DNA of 8,078 nucleotides from Bacillota bacterium (GTDB taxonomy: Bacteria > Bacillota > Thermosediminibacteria > Thermosediminibacterales > Thermosediminibacteraceae), in assembly GCA_003242255.1 (NCBI GenBank), contig QGUT01000068.1:1-8078 (forward strand). Direction: 5' to 3'. Positions 1 through 5,250 of the stretch are shown piece by piece. Below the pieces are notes generated by a model. It ran no database searches. It was given only the letters and a program-made list of their open reading frames with translations, and was not told the origin of the DNA. The position numbers were made by a program, and so were the translations under genes. Position 1 is the first letter of the stretch; every line of letters starts with the position of its first letter.

Positions 1-86
1 GTATTTAGCCTAACTATAAGGGATCAAAACGCAACACATCCAAGATGATCAGCCATGTATTTAGCCTAAATGTAGGGGATTGAAAC
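1..86 (+). CRISPR. Trailer end of a CRISPR array: two degenerate 30-bp repeats and one 26-bp spacer
   Basis: Two 30-bp repeats are visible at 1-30 and 57-86. Both begin GTATTTAGCCTAA and end in AAAC, and they differ at five positions (repeat positions 14, 16, 19, 25 and 26). The 3' end GATTGAAAC of the second copy matches the usual 3' end of type I-B repeats, which gives a plus-strand reading direction. The spacer at 31-56 is only 26 nt, shorter than the roughly 35-38 nt usual for type I-B. The divergent repeats and the cas6 gene just downstream fit the leader-distal end of an array. The first repeat starts at base 1 of the window, so more units may lie to the left. No further repeat is seen after 86. 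Confidence 0.8.
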
Positions 87-94
87 TTGAAATA

Positions 95-164
95 CCGACT
101 GCCGGAGTGAACGGAATGGCCCTGATGCAGACTTTTCACTTCGCTGAGTTGGCGGATTTTTTTT
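95..164 (+). terminator. Intrinsic terminator just after the last CRISPR repeat
   Basis: The arms 95-100 (CCGACT) and 103-111 (CGGAGTGAA) pair with 147-152 (AGTTGG) and 135-143 (TTCACTTCG). The result is about 15 base pairs, including G-U pairs, broken by a small internal loop. The hairpin loop is long, about 23 nt. A run of eight T (157-164) follows after CGGA. It lies 8 nt past the last repeat and would end the pre-crRNA transcript and insulate cas6 from it. The long loop makes it less certain than the other terminators here. Confidence 0.6.
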
Positions 165-190
165 GCACAAAAAGGGAAAATTCTTATGAA
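163..190 (+). promoter_or_regulatory. Possible cas6 promoter
   Basis: TTGCAC (163-168) and TATGAA (185-190) are separated by 16 nt, immediately after the array terminator and about 50 nt before the cas6 start. The matches to the sigma-A consensus are partial. A second -10-like TAGAAT (193-198) has no good -35 at the right distance. A promoter is expected here because the terminator would isolate cas6 from the array, but these boxes are weak. Confidence 0.3.
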
Positions 191-238
191 AGTAGAATTA
201 ATTAATTTGAATAGCTATCCAAGAAAGAAGGGGTAACA

Positions 239-1003
239 GTGAGAATCAGGGTTGCTTTTTCTGCAAGAGAACCGCTGGTACTGCCGATTCATTATAATTA
301 CATAGTCCAGGCGTTCATATATAAAAATCTGAGCGGGGAGTTTTCAGAGTTTTTACACGACCAGGGGTTCAGGCTGGGGAGCAGGACTTTTAAGCTTTTT
401 ACTTTTTCGAGGCTTATGGGGCGGTTTGAGATTTTGGGGGACAACAGAATCAAAATTTTTCCTCCCTTCGAACTAATAGTTTCATCGCCCCTTGAAAGGT
501 TCATAAGGGACTTTGCCACCTCGCTTTTGAAAAACGACAACTTTGAATTGCTGGGCCAGGGCGTAGAAATTGAGGGAATTTCGGTTTTATCGGAGCTGGA
601 TAAGGAAAAATGCAGAGACGGTTTACTTATCAAGATGCTTTCACCCGTCGTAGTTTATAAAACCTATTTCGATGAGAGAGGGGCTAAGAAGACCTATTAC
701 TTTAACCCCAAGGAAGATGAATTTTCCGTCCTGATAAGGGAAAATTTGCTCAAAAAAGCCAGGCTTTTAAATGTAGAAAATGTAGAGAACTCTAATTTAA
801 AGATCGAACCGGTTTTTAAGATAGATCAAAGTTACTGCAAGATAATTAGATACAAAGAAACGATTATCAAAGGGTGGATGGGAGTATATAAGCTCCATGG
901 AGATTTTCCGCTCTTGAAGATCGCCTATGATACCGGATTGGGGAGTAAAAATTCCCAGGGCTTTGGCTGTTTCGAGGTAATAGATAATAAGTTCCTCCAT
1001 TGA
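239..1003 (+). CDS. cas6: CRISPR-associated endoribonuclease Cas6
   Basis: A 254-residue protein of normal Cas6 length. Cas6 cleaves the precursor CRISPR RNA inside each repeat to release mature guides. The visible family marks are the N-terminal RAMP fold pattern with IHYNYIVQAFIY (17-28), a likely catalytic-region His in LHDQGF (His40), and the C-terminal glycine-rich loop GLGSKNSQGFG (233-243), the Cas6/RAMP signature. The start is GTG with AAGGGG (228-233) 5 nt upstream; no better start is in frame. It sits 152 bp beyond the last CRISPR repeat, on the same strand. No cas3, cas5, cas7, cas8, cas1 or cas2 follows to the right, so it is either solitary or the last gene of a locus whose remainder lies left of the array. 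It appears richer in A and T than galE or folE2. The family call is firm; the subtype (probably I-B, or III sharing repeats) is inferred from the repeats. Confidence 0.93.
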   Translation: MRIRVAFSAREPLVLPIHYNYIVQAFIYKNLSGEFSEFLHDQGFRLGSRTFKLFTFSRLMGRFEILGDNRIKIFPPFELIVSSPLERFIRDFATSLLKNDNFELLGQGVEIEGISVLSELDKEKCRDGLLIKMLSPVVVYKTYFDERGAKKTYYFNPKEDEFSVLIRENLLKKARLLNVENVENSNLKIEPVFKIDQSYCKIIRYKETIIKGWMGVYKLHGDFPLLKIAYDTGLGSKNSQGFGCFEVIDNKFLH

Positions 1004-1029
1004 CATTTCTTTTTGTCCCATGTTAAAAT
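1000..1029 (+). promoter_or_regulatory. Strong sigma-A promoter of the CDF transporter leader
   Basis: A perfect -35 TTGACA (1000-1005) is followed after 18 nt by TAAAAT (1024-1029), with an extended -10 TG at 1021-1022. The -35 overlaps the cas6 stop codon. The expected transcription start is near 1036, giving a leader of about 140 nt before the transporter gene. Confidence 0.75.
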
Positions 1030-1035
1030 AGCTTC

Positions 1036-1119
1036 AACGAGATCAGGCGTAAAGCCGGGCGCCATACTGGCGCAGCAAGTCTACCGGACTTGCGGGACTC
1101 ACCCCCGCAAGTCTTTTTT
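1036..1119 (+). promoter_or_regulatory. Candidate metal-responsive riboswitch/attenuator (possibly NiCo/czcD type) upstream of the CDF gene
   Basis: The leader can fold into three consecutive hairpins: GGC/GCC (1046-1048 with 1054-1056), GCGCCA/TGGCGC (1059-1064 with 1068-1073) and GCAAGTC/GACTTGC (1075-1081 with 1087-1093). A short closing pairing GAG/CTC (1039-1041 with 1098-1100) would make a four-way junction with GGG-containing linkers. The third hairpin uses the same GACTTGC that forms the 5' arm of the terminator at 1087-1119. GCAAGTCT occurs twice (1075-1082 and 1107-1114), so the two folds exclude each other. A folded upstream domain would therefore block termination and switch the gene on. 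NiCo riboswitches are known to have a four-way junction and to activate metal efflux genes. The NiCo assignment is inference from topology and gene context, because I could not align it to the family consensus. Confidence 0.55.
1087..1119 (+). terminator. Intrinsic terminator in the CDF leader (conditional)
   Basis: A perfect 10-bp stem (1087-1096 GACTTGCGGG with 1104-1113) with a 7-nt loop is followed by six T (1114-1119). It lies between the promoter and the gene, 60 nt before the start codon, so it must be bypassed for expression. Its 5' arm is also the 3' arm of the upstream hairpin 1075-1093, which is the arrangement of an attenuator. Confidence 0.85.
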
Positions 1120-1164
1120 AATATTGTATATTGTAAAGTGCGAAGATTCAGTAAAACAAGAACT

Positions 1165-1172
1165 GGAGGAGG
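1165..1172 (+). promoter_or_regulatory. Ribosome binding site fixing the TTG start of the CDF gene
   Basis: GGAGGAGG ends 7 nt before TTG at 1180-1182. The next in-frame start, GTG at 1195, is 22 nt away. Starts further upstream would place coding sequence across the terminator stem. The TTG is therefore the best supported start. Confidence 0.75.
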
Positions 1173-1179
1173 TTTTAGC

Positions 1180-2154
1180 TTGGCCTGCAGCTTTGTGAAA
1201 AGGACTACCGAGTATTTGGTATCGAAAATACTCAATAAAAACTATTCGGACGTGAAAATCCAGGATCCCGAAGACAGGAGGAAAATAGCCTATCTGGAGA
1301 GTTGGGTGAGCATCGTGGGGAATCTGGTCCTCTCAGCCGTAAAGTTCCTTTTAGGCCTTGTAATGAACAGTATCTCCCTTTTGGCCGACGCAGTCCATAC
1401 CGCATCGGACGTATTGACTTCGGTAGCAGTGCTCCTGGGATTCAAATTTTCAGCGGCGCCACCGGACGAGAAGCATCCTTACGGTCACGGGAGGATCGAA
1501 TTCCTGGCATCGCTTTTCATAGCGGTAATGCTGGTTTTGGTGGGCTTCGAGTTTGGCAAATCCTCCTTTGAACGGTTTTTGTCCAACGAGAGGGTAGAGG
1601 GAAGCCTTTTGGTCGCCTCATTCATGCTGGCCTCGGCGGCTTTTAAAGAATGGATGAGCCAGTTTTCCATCGAATTGGGCAACAAGATATCGGCAGGGGC
1701 CCTGATCGCGGATGCGTGGCATCACCGGACCGACGCCATCGCATCGGTCCTGGTGGCGATAGCTATAATTTCTTCTAAATATGGCTACTACAAGATAGAT
1801 GCCGTATTCGGCTTTTTGGTGTCGGCTCTTATCGTGTACACAGGGGTGACGATGGCCTACGACGCCTGCTCCAAGCTGATAGGAGAGATGGCCGAAGAGG
1901 ACATAATAAAGAAGGTGGAGGAAGCCGCCCTTTCTTTTCCGGAAGTGATCGAAGTCCACAAAGTGCTGATCCATGACTACGGGGCATACAAGGAGATTTC
2001 CCTTCACGTGGTCATGGAAAGAACGCTGAATTTCATTGAGGCCCACGACCTTTCGGAAAAGATAGAACGGCTCATCGAGGAGCGAATCCACTGCAGGGCC
2101 ACGGTCCACGGGGAACCTTATAGCGGAGGCTTAAAGGAGCTGGCAGGTCCGTGA
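1180..2154 (+). CDS. Cation diffusion facilitator (CDF) family metal efflux transporter
   Basis: A 324-residue inner-membrane transporter from the TTG start at 1180. CDF proteins export divalent metals (Zn, Co, Ni, Cd, Fe, Mn) in exchange for protons. TM2 carries the metal-site motif ADAVHTASD (His73, Asp77) and TM5 carries ADAWHHRTD (His181, Asp185). The loop after TM2 has HPYGHGR (99-105), a family hallmark. Several hydrophobic helices span roughly residues 40-240, and a cytoplasmic dimerisation domain follows (about 245-324, including EVIEVHKVLIHDYG). The two HxxxD sites resemble Zn/Co-type CDFs more than the DxxxD Mn type, but metal choice cannot be read with certainty. The gene has its own strong promoter and a leader with an attenuator-like structure, so expression is probably induced by a metal. 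It ends at a bidirectional terminator facing the convergent aldo-keto reductase gene. No czcD symbol is given because the substrate is unproven. Confidence 0.92.
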   Translation: MACSFVKRTTEYLVSKILNKNYSDVKIQDPEDRRKIAYLESWVSIVGNLVLSAVKFLLGLVMNSISLLADAVHTASDVLTSVAVLLGFKFSAAPPDEKHPYGHGRIEFLASLFIAVMLVLVGFEFGKSSFERFLSNERVEGSLLVASFMLASAAFKEWMSQFSIELGNKISAGALIADAWHHRTDAIASVLVAIAIISSKYGYYKIDAVFGFLVSALIVYTGVTMAYDACSKLIGEMAEEDIIKKVEEAALSFPEVIEVHKVLIHDYGAYKEISLHVVMERTLNFIEAHDLSEKIERLIEERIHCRATVHGEPYSGGLKELAGP

Positions 2155-2171
2155 CAACACTGCGCGTCAGA

Positions 2172-2211
2172 GTAAAAAAACTTAAGGGGACGGTATGACC
2201 CGTCCCCTTTT
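2172..2211. terminator. Bidirectional intrinsic terminator between convergent genes
   Basis: A perfect 10-bp stem (2184-2193 AAGGGGACGG with 2200-2209) has a 6-nt loop. On the plus strand it ends in TTTT (2208-2211, partly in the stem). On the minus strand a run of seven T (2180-2174) follows 3 nt after the stem. It sits 29 nt past the CDF stop and 15 nt past the end of the minus-strand reductase gene, so it serves both. Confidence 0.82.
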
Positions 2212-2224
2212 CAGCTCGATATAC

Positions 2225-3181
2225 TTAAACTGCCCTTATGGCGAATTCCGGGCAGGAAGAGGTGCAGTAGCCGCAGGTGAGGCATTTTTCCGGGTTTATC
2301 CGGGCTTTTTTCTTTTCTTCGTCGAAGTCAATAGCCATGTTCGGGCATGCATTGAGGCAGGACCTGCAGCCTTTGCACAAGGATTCCACCGCAATGAATC
2401 TCTTCTGTTCTCTTGAGAAAGCTGACAGTTTTTCTTCTTCGTAGATGCCGTTAAAATAGTTTACGTTGAAGTCTACTTCTTCCTTGCTCACCATGCCAAC
2501 GGCTATCGTATGATGGAGATTGAGGCCTCTCACGAAGTCCATTGCCTTCCTGTAGTCCTGTAAGAGCGCACCGCCGCCTAAAGCCTTCATTATCATGATG
2601 CCCTTTCCGGCCCGGTAGGCTTTTTCGATAGCCCGCCTCATGTCGTCGACGCTGCCATTCAAAATGCCCAAGCCTTTTAAGTTTATCAGCGGAAATATTA
2701 CGTCCATGTCGTCCCGGGAAGCTGCCAGCTCCACCACTTTCACATTGTGGGTGGAAATTCCAATAGCTTTTATGTACCCCCGGGCTTTGTAGTCCGTCAG
2801 GCATTTCAATGCCCCTTTTCTTATTTCGAAAACGTCCTCGTCGACCCTGGCGGCGTGCAGGAAAAAGATGTCTATGTAATTGCGGTCCAGGGACCGCAAG
2901 GCTTCGTCGATGGCCCTTTCCATTTCCTCGTAAGTCGCGGCTGCCGATTTGGTGGAAATTACCGGGTTTATGCCGGTGAGTTTAATCGCATTCCTTATCG
3001 GATCGTAGGTCCTATAGAGCTGGGCGGTGTCGACGAAGTTTATGCCCCTCTTAAGGGCGTGTGCAACCACTTCGGTGGCGGATTCCAGGTCCAGATTTTT
3101 TTGCAAAGGGCCCATGGGGAGGGCTCCAAAGCAAAGTTCCGTAACTTCGATTCCGGTTTTCCCCAGGATCTTCTTCTCCAA
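2225..3181 (-). CDS. Aldo-keto reductase with C-terminal 2x[4Fe-4S] ferredoxin domain
   Basis: 318 residues. The N-terminal part (about 1-260) is an aldo-keto reductase TIM barrel with the conserved opening LGKTGIEVTELCFGALPMG and the catalytic tetrad Asp51, Tyr56 (FVDTAQLY), Lys78 (STKSA) and His109 (FFLHAA). The C-terminus adds a bacterial ferredoxin domain with two CxxCxxCxxxC motifs (Cys269, 272, 275, 279 and Cys300, 303, 306, 310), which should bind two [4Fe-4S] clusters. This architecture is common in anaerobes (COG1453 type). It suggests electron exchange between ferredoxin and a carbonyl or alcohol substrate, but the substrate is unknown. The start is TTG with AAGGGGG (3190-3196) 8 nt upstream, and the N-terminus MEKKILGKTG fits the family. 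It lies about 100 bp downstream of the Fe-S scaffold gene on the same strand with no clear terminator between, so co-transcription is possible. Confidence 0.92.
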   Translation of the reverse strand: MEKKILGKTGIEVTELCFGALPMGPLQKNLDLESATEVVAHALKRGINFVDTAQLYRTYDPIRNAIKLTGINPVISTKSAAATYEEMERAIDEALRSLDRNYIDIFFLHAARVDEDVFEIRKGALKCLTDYKARGYIKAIGISTHNVKVVELAASRDDMDVIFPLINLKGLGILNGSVDDMRRAIEKAYRAGKGIMIMKALGGGALLQDYRKAMDFVRGLNLHHTIAVGMVSKEEVDFNVNYFNGIYEEEKLSAFSREQKRFIAVESLCKGCRSCLNACPNMAIDFDEEKKKARINPEKCLTCGYCTSSCPEFAIRAV

Positions 3182-3284
3182 TCTCCAAACCCCCTTATTA
3201 ATCCCGCTAAGTTTAATTAATCAATTCTATGGAGTTCAGTTAATTCCTCTATTGACATAAAAAGTTATCTTCAGCCGTCCACCC

Positions 3285-3653
3285 TCATTTTTTTCCGCTG
3301 TTGTAGTCCCTGATGGCGTCGTGGAGAGCGTCGGCAGCTATGTTTGGGCAGGCGAGCTTCTGGGGCGGAAGGCCGCCTAACGCTTCGGCCACCTGTTCGT
3401 TGGTGATCTTCAGGGCTTCCTCGATGGTTTTGCCCTTGGCCAGGACTGTCAGCATGCTGCTGGCGGCGATGGCGGCGCCGCAGCCGAAGGTTTTGAATTT
3501 AATGTCATCTATAATACCGTCTTTTACTTTAATATAAATTGTTATTGAATCCCCGTCCACCGGATTGCCCGCATGGCCTGTTCCATCGGCATCGGGAATT
3601 TCACCGGCGTTTCGCGGATTGGATAAGTGGTCAAGTACCTTTTCGTTATACAA
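3285..3653 (-). CDS. NifU/IscU-like Fe-S cluster scaffold, variant ligand set
   Basis: 122 residues, the length of a stand-alone IscU/NifU N-terminal domain. These proteins hold a nascent Fe-S cluster received from a cysteine desulfurase and pass it to apoproteins. The fold is clear: MYNEKVLDHLSNPRNAGEIPDADG at the start, TFGCGAAIAASSM (Cys58), GLPPQKLACPNIAADALHDAI (Cys102). Two canonical ligands are absent: the usual P-x-Cys-G-D reads PVDGD (Asp33 in place of Cys), and the His before the last Cys is Ala101. Asp35 is kept. The remaining candidate ligands are Asp33, Asp35, Cys58 and Cys102. The start is TTG with AAAGGGGG (3663-3670) 9 nt upstream, and the N-terminus is exactly that of the family. 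No desulfurase gene is in the window. It follows the alpha-mannosidase remnant by 26 bp and precedes the ferredoxin-fused reductase. It may be a distinct subfamily of scaffold rather than a degraded gene. Confidence 0.88.
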   Translation of the reverse strand: MYNEKVLDHLSNPRNAGEIPDADGTGHAGNPVDGDSITIYIKVKDGIIDDIKFKTFGCGAAIAASSMLTVLAKGKTIEEALKITNEQVAEALGGLPPQKLACPNIAADALHDAIRDYNSGKK

Positions 3654-3679
3654 TTATATGCGCCCCCTTTCTTCGTTTC

Positions 3680-3952
3680 CTATCTACCGAGGCCCAGGGT
3701 GATTATCTCATTCTCCTTCAATAGGGGAATATTGATCTTATTCCCGACAAAACTTACCTTATCATTATTCTTTATCTTTTCTTCTTTAAAGTCAAGAATG
3801 TCTACCGTATTGAACCTATCATCCAGTTCTATGACAATATTTCTCCGGGGCAAGTCCGTACAGTTATATATCCTCAGGACAACTGTTGAGCCGTGTTCGC
3901 TCTTTTTTATGCTGCTTTCAGTTATACCCTTGCTTTCGGTTAATTTCCTCAC
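3680..3952 (-). pseudogene. Remnant: C-terminal beta-sandwich of a GH38-type alpha-mannosidase
   Basis: A 90-codon open frame from a GTG that directly follows an in-frame TAG. The sequence resembles the extreme C-terminus of glycoside hydrolase family 38 alpha-mannosidases: ITESSIKKSEHGSTVVLRIYNCT corresponds to the family pattern 'v.lSa.KkaEdg...vvRlYN', and the end (NIPLLKENEIITLGLGR) to the closing 'plkp.EI.Tl.l' strand. Full-length enzymes are around 800-1000 residues, so the catalytic domain is missing. Upstream on the minus strand is only AT-rich sequence and then the divergent FAH promoter. There is no convincing ribosome binding site. I read it as what is left after deletion of the gene's 5' part. 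The family match is from memory of the pattern, and a small real protein cannot be excluded. Confidence 0.55.
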
Positions 3953-3976
3953 CTACGACAATAGAAAATTACAATC

Positions 3977-4005
3977 TTGAACCGGGAGGGAATAAGTAAT
4001 ATATT
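3977..4005 (+). promoter_or_regulatory. Promoter of the FAH-family gene
   Basis: TTGAAC (3977-3982) and TATATT (4000-4005) are 17 nt apart, within AT-rich DNA between the divergent alpha-mannosidase remnant and the FAH gene. The predicted start is near 4012, giving a leader of about 68 nt. That leader holds two small hairpins: AGAAAC/GTTTCT (4021-4026 with 4033-4038) and TGCGG/CCGCA (4038-4042 with 4047-4051). Confidence 0.6.
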
Positions 4006-4079
4006 AATATTAATAAAAAAAGAAACTAAGGGGTTTCTGCGGTAAGCCGCAAGAACTGTGTGCTTATAGGAGGGGGAAA

Positions 4080-4841
4080 ATGCGTTTTTGCCGATTTCTG
4101 TTCAAGGACAGAGTTTGGTGGGGTATGCTGGAAGATGAGGGGGTGCAGCCGCTGTCTGCTCCACCTTATTACCGGATAGTCAGAGAAGGAGATCCCCTGC
4201 CGTTGGAGGAGGTAAAACTTCTCGCCCCTGCCGAACCTTCTAAGATAGTATGTCTTGGCTTGAATTACGCTGACCACGCCAGGGAGATGGGCGTAGAACT
4301 TCCGAAAGAACCCGTCATTTTTCTGAAACCGCCTTCCAGCGTGGTAGGGCCGGGGGATAAGATAATTTTGCCTGCCGTATCCCGCCGGGTGGATTACGAA
4401 GCGGAGCTGGCGATCATCATCGGAAGGGAGGCCTATGAAATTCCCAAAGAACGGGCTTTTGACTACATATTCGGGTATACCTGCGCCAACGATGTCACGG
4501 CCCGGGACCTTCAAATGAAGGACGTCCAGTGGGTCCGCAGTAAATCTTTCAACACCTTCTGCCCGCTGGGGCCCTGGATTGAAACGGAACTGGACCCCGC
4601 CGACCTTTCAATTCAGCTCAAACAGAACGGAGAAATAAAGCAAAAATCTACCACCGCGAATCTAATATTCAAAGTCCCTGAAATCGTCGAGTTCATATCT
4701 TCTATAATGACCCTGCTTCCCGGCGATGTCATACTCACGGGTACGCCGGCCGGTGTGGGACCCGTAAGACCCGGCGATGTCCTGGAGGTTTCCATCGAAG
4801 GGATCGGAAACCTGACGAATCCGGTCGATAAAAAAGATTAA
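4080..4841 (+). CDS. Fumarylacetoacetate hydrolase (FAH) family protein
   Basis: 253 residues, typical of bacterial single-domain FAH-family enzymes (COG0179). Members hydrolyse, decarboxylate or isomerise acylpyruvates and related keto acids, such as oxaloacetate decarboxylase, acylpyruvase and 5-carboxymethyl-2-hydroxymuconate isomerase. Visible marks are the small N-terminal domain (1-50), CLGLNYADHA (58-67, His66), the divalent-metal site Glu107-x-Glu109 in DYEAELA with Asp138 in CANDVTARDLQ, KSFNTFCPLGPW, and the closing LTGTPAGVGPVRPGD loop. The ATG has a strong AGGAGGGGG (4068-4076) just upstream. No aromatic-degradation genes are nearby, so an oxaloacetate or acylpyruvate housekeeping role is as likely as any. 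The substrate cannot be assigned. The transcript probably runs through the small ORF that follows to the terminator at 5106-5138. Confidence 0.93.
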   Translation: MRFCRFLFKDRVWWGMLEDEGVQPLSAPPYYRIVREGDPLPLEEVKLLAPAEPSKIVCLGLNYADHAREMGVELPKEPVIFLKPPSSVVGPGDKIILPAVSRRVDYEAELAIIIGREAYEIPKERAFDYIFGYTCANDVTARDLQMKDVQWVRSKSFNTFCPLGPWIETELDPADLSIQLKQNGEIKQKSTTANLIFKVPEIVEFISSIMTLLPGDVILTGTPAGVGPVRPGDVLEVSIEGIGNLTNPVDKKD

Positions 4842-4868
4842 ACCGGTGGATTTCCGAAAGAAAGAAGC

Positions 4869-5093
4869 TTGAAGAAATATCATCTTTCCGTTACGGCCGA
4901 GGATTCCATGGGAAATCGGGACTATAGGACCTTTGATATAGTTCCGGGCGATGAACTTGTGGCTGCCTACCTTTCCGAAAATCCGGAGCCAGTCCGGACA
5001 AAATTCATCGTGACGCTGGTTTTTCTTTTATCCGCAGCTGTTTTCCTTACTGTATTGATTCTCGTAGGACGGACGAGAAAAATCGCAGGCTGA
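4869..5093 (+). pseudogene. Small one-helix membrane ORF, probable C-terminal remnant of an Ig-like anchored protein
   Basis: 74 codons from TTG at 4869, in the same reading frame as the FAH gene and beginning 27 nt after its stop. Residues 3-24 (KYHLSVTAEDSMGNRDYRTF) resemble the last strands of a bacterial Ig-like or fibronectin-like domain ('vtatDsaGN...f.v'). Residues about 46-67 (FIVTLVFLLSAAVFLTVLILVG) form one transmembrane helix, followed by the basic tail RTRKIAG. This is the layout of a C-terminal anchor with an extracellular domain, which would need a signal peptide, and none is present. The upstream AAAGAAAGAAG is a poor ribosome binding site. A decayed gene tail is the simplest reading; a genuine small membrane protein remains possible. 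Confidence 0.45.
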
Positions 5094-5105
5094 TGCGCAA
5101 GCTCA

Positions 5106-5138
5106 AGCCCTGCTTTTTAGCCTAAAGCAGGGCTTTTT
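5106..5138 (+). terminator. Intrinsic terminator
   Basis: A perfect 11-bp stem (5106-5116 AGCCCTGCTTT with 5124-5134) with a 7-nt loop, followed by T to 5138. It ends the transcript containing the FAH gene and the small membrane ORF. Confidence 0.87.
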
Positions 5139-5202
5139 GTACGCACTGGTGCGGTGGCCCCGTAATTTTATCGAAAGCATTAAGACACCCATGAATATAA
5201 TT

Positions 5203-5232
5203 TTGCAGGTGAGTAAAGTTACGTAGTAAAAT
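5203..5232 (+). promoter_or_regulatory. Possible promoter of the DUF1848 gene
   Basis: TTGCAG (5203-5208) and TAAAAT (5227-5232) are 18 nt apart, just upstream of the gene and after a terminator, where a promoter is expected. The -35 is poor, and the predicted start would fall very close to the ribosome binding site AGGTGAT (5239-5245). Confidence 0.3.
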
Positions 5233-5250
5233 AAGAATAGGTGATGCCAA

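Noticed and set aside
38..45. ATCCAAGA in the CRISPR spacer also occurs just upstream of cas6 (217-224), hinting at self-targeting regulation
   Set aside because: Only eight bases match, in the middle of the spacer rather than at its seed end, and the flanks do not match. This is too weak to support guide-directed repression.
87..238. A small toxin gene or CreTA-type module between the repeats and cas6
   Set aside because: No short open frame with a ribosome binding site is visible. The stretch is accounted for by the terminator, a weak promoter and the cas6 ribosome binding site.
298..633. Open reading frame antisense to cas6, and similar antisense frames inside other genes (for example 1618-2109 and 6524-7198)
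   Set aside because: They lie wholly inside confidently assigned genes on the other strand and their translations show no recognisable domain or good ribosome binding site.
1090..1179. Longer N-terminus for the CDF protein using an upstream TTG at 1090
   Set aside because: It would translate across the terminator hairpin and the leader, and lacks a ribosome binding site. The TTG at 1180 has an ideal one.
3252..3257. TTGACA on the plus strand between the reductase and scaffold genes
   Set aside because: No -10 element lies 16-19 nt downstream, and it would read antisense into the scaffold gene.
3182..3284. Promoter or terminator between the Fe-S scaffold and the reductase (minus strand)
   Set aside because: The AT-rich stretch holds only partial boxes such as TAGAAT with no matching -35, and no stem followed by T was found.
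5116..5126. TTTAGCCTAAA in a terminator loop, identical to 11 bases of the second CRISPR repeat (60-70)
   Set aside because: It is fully explained by the loop and stem of a perfect intrinsic terminator. The rest of the repeat is absent, so it is chance similarity in a near-palindromic AT-rich motif.
5142..5153. CGCA/TGCG mini hairpin after the terminator at 5106-5138
   Set aside because: Only four base pairs with no T-run and no link to a gene; not distinguishable from chance.
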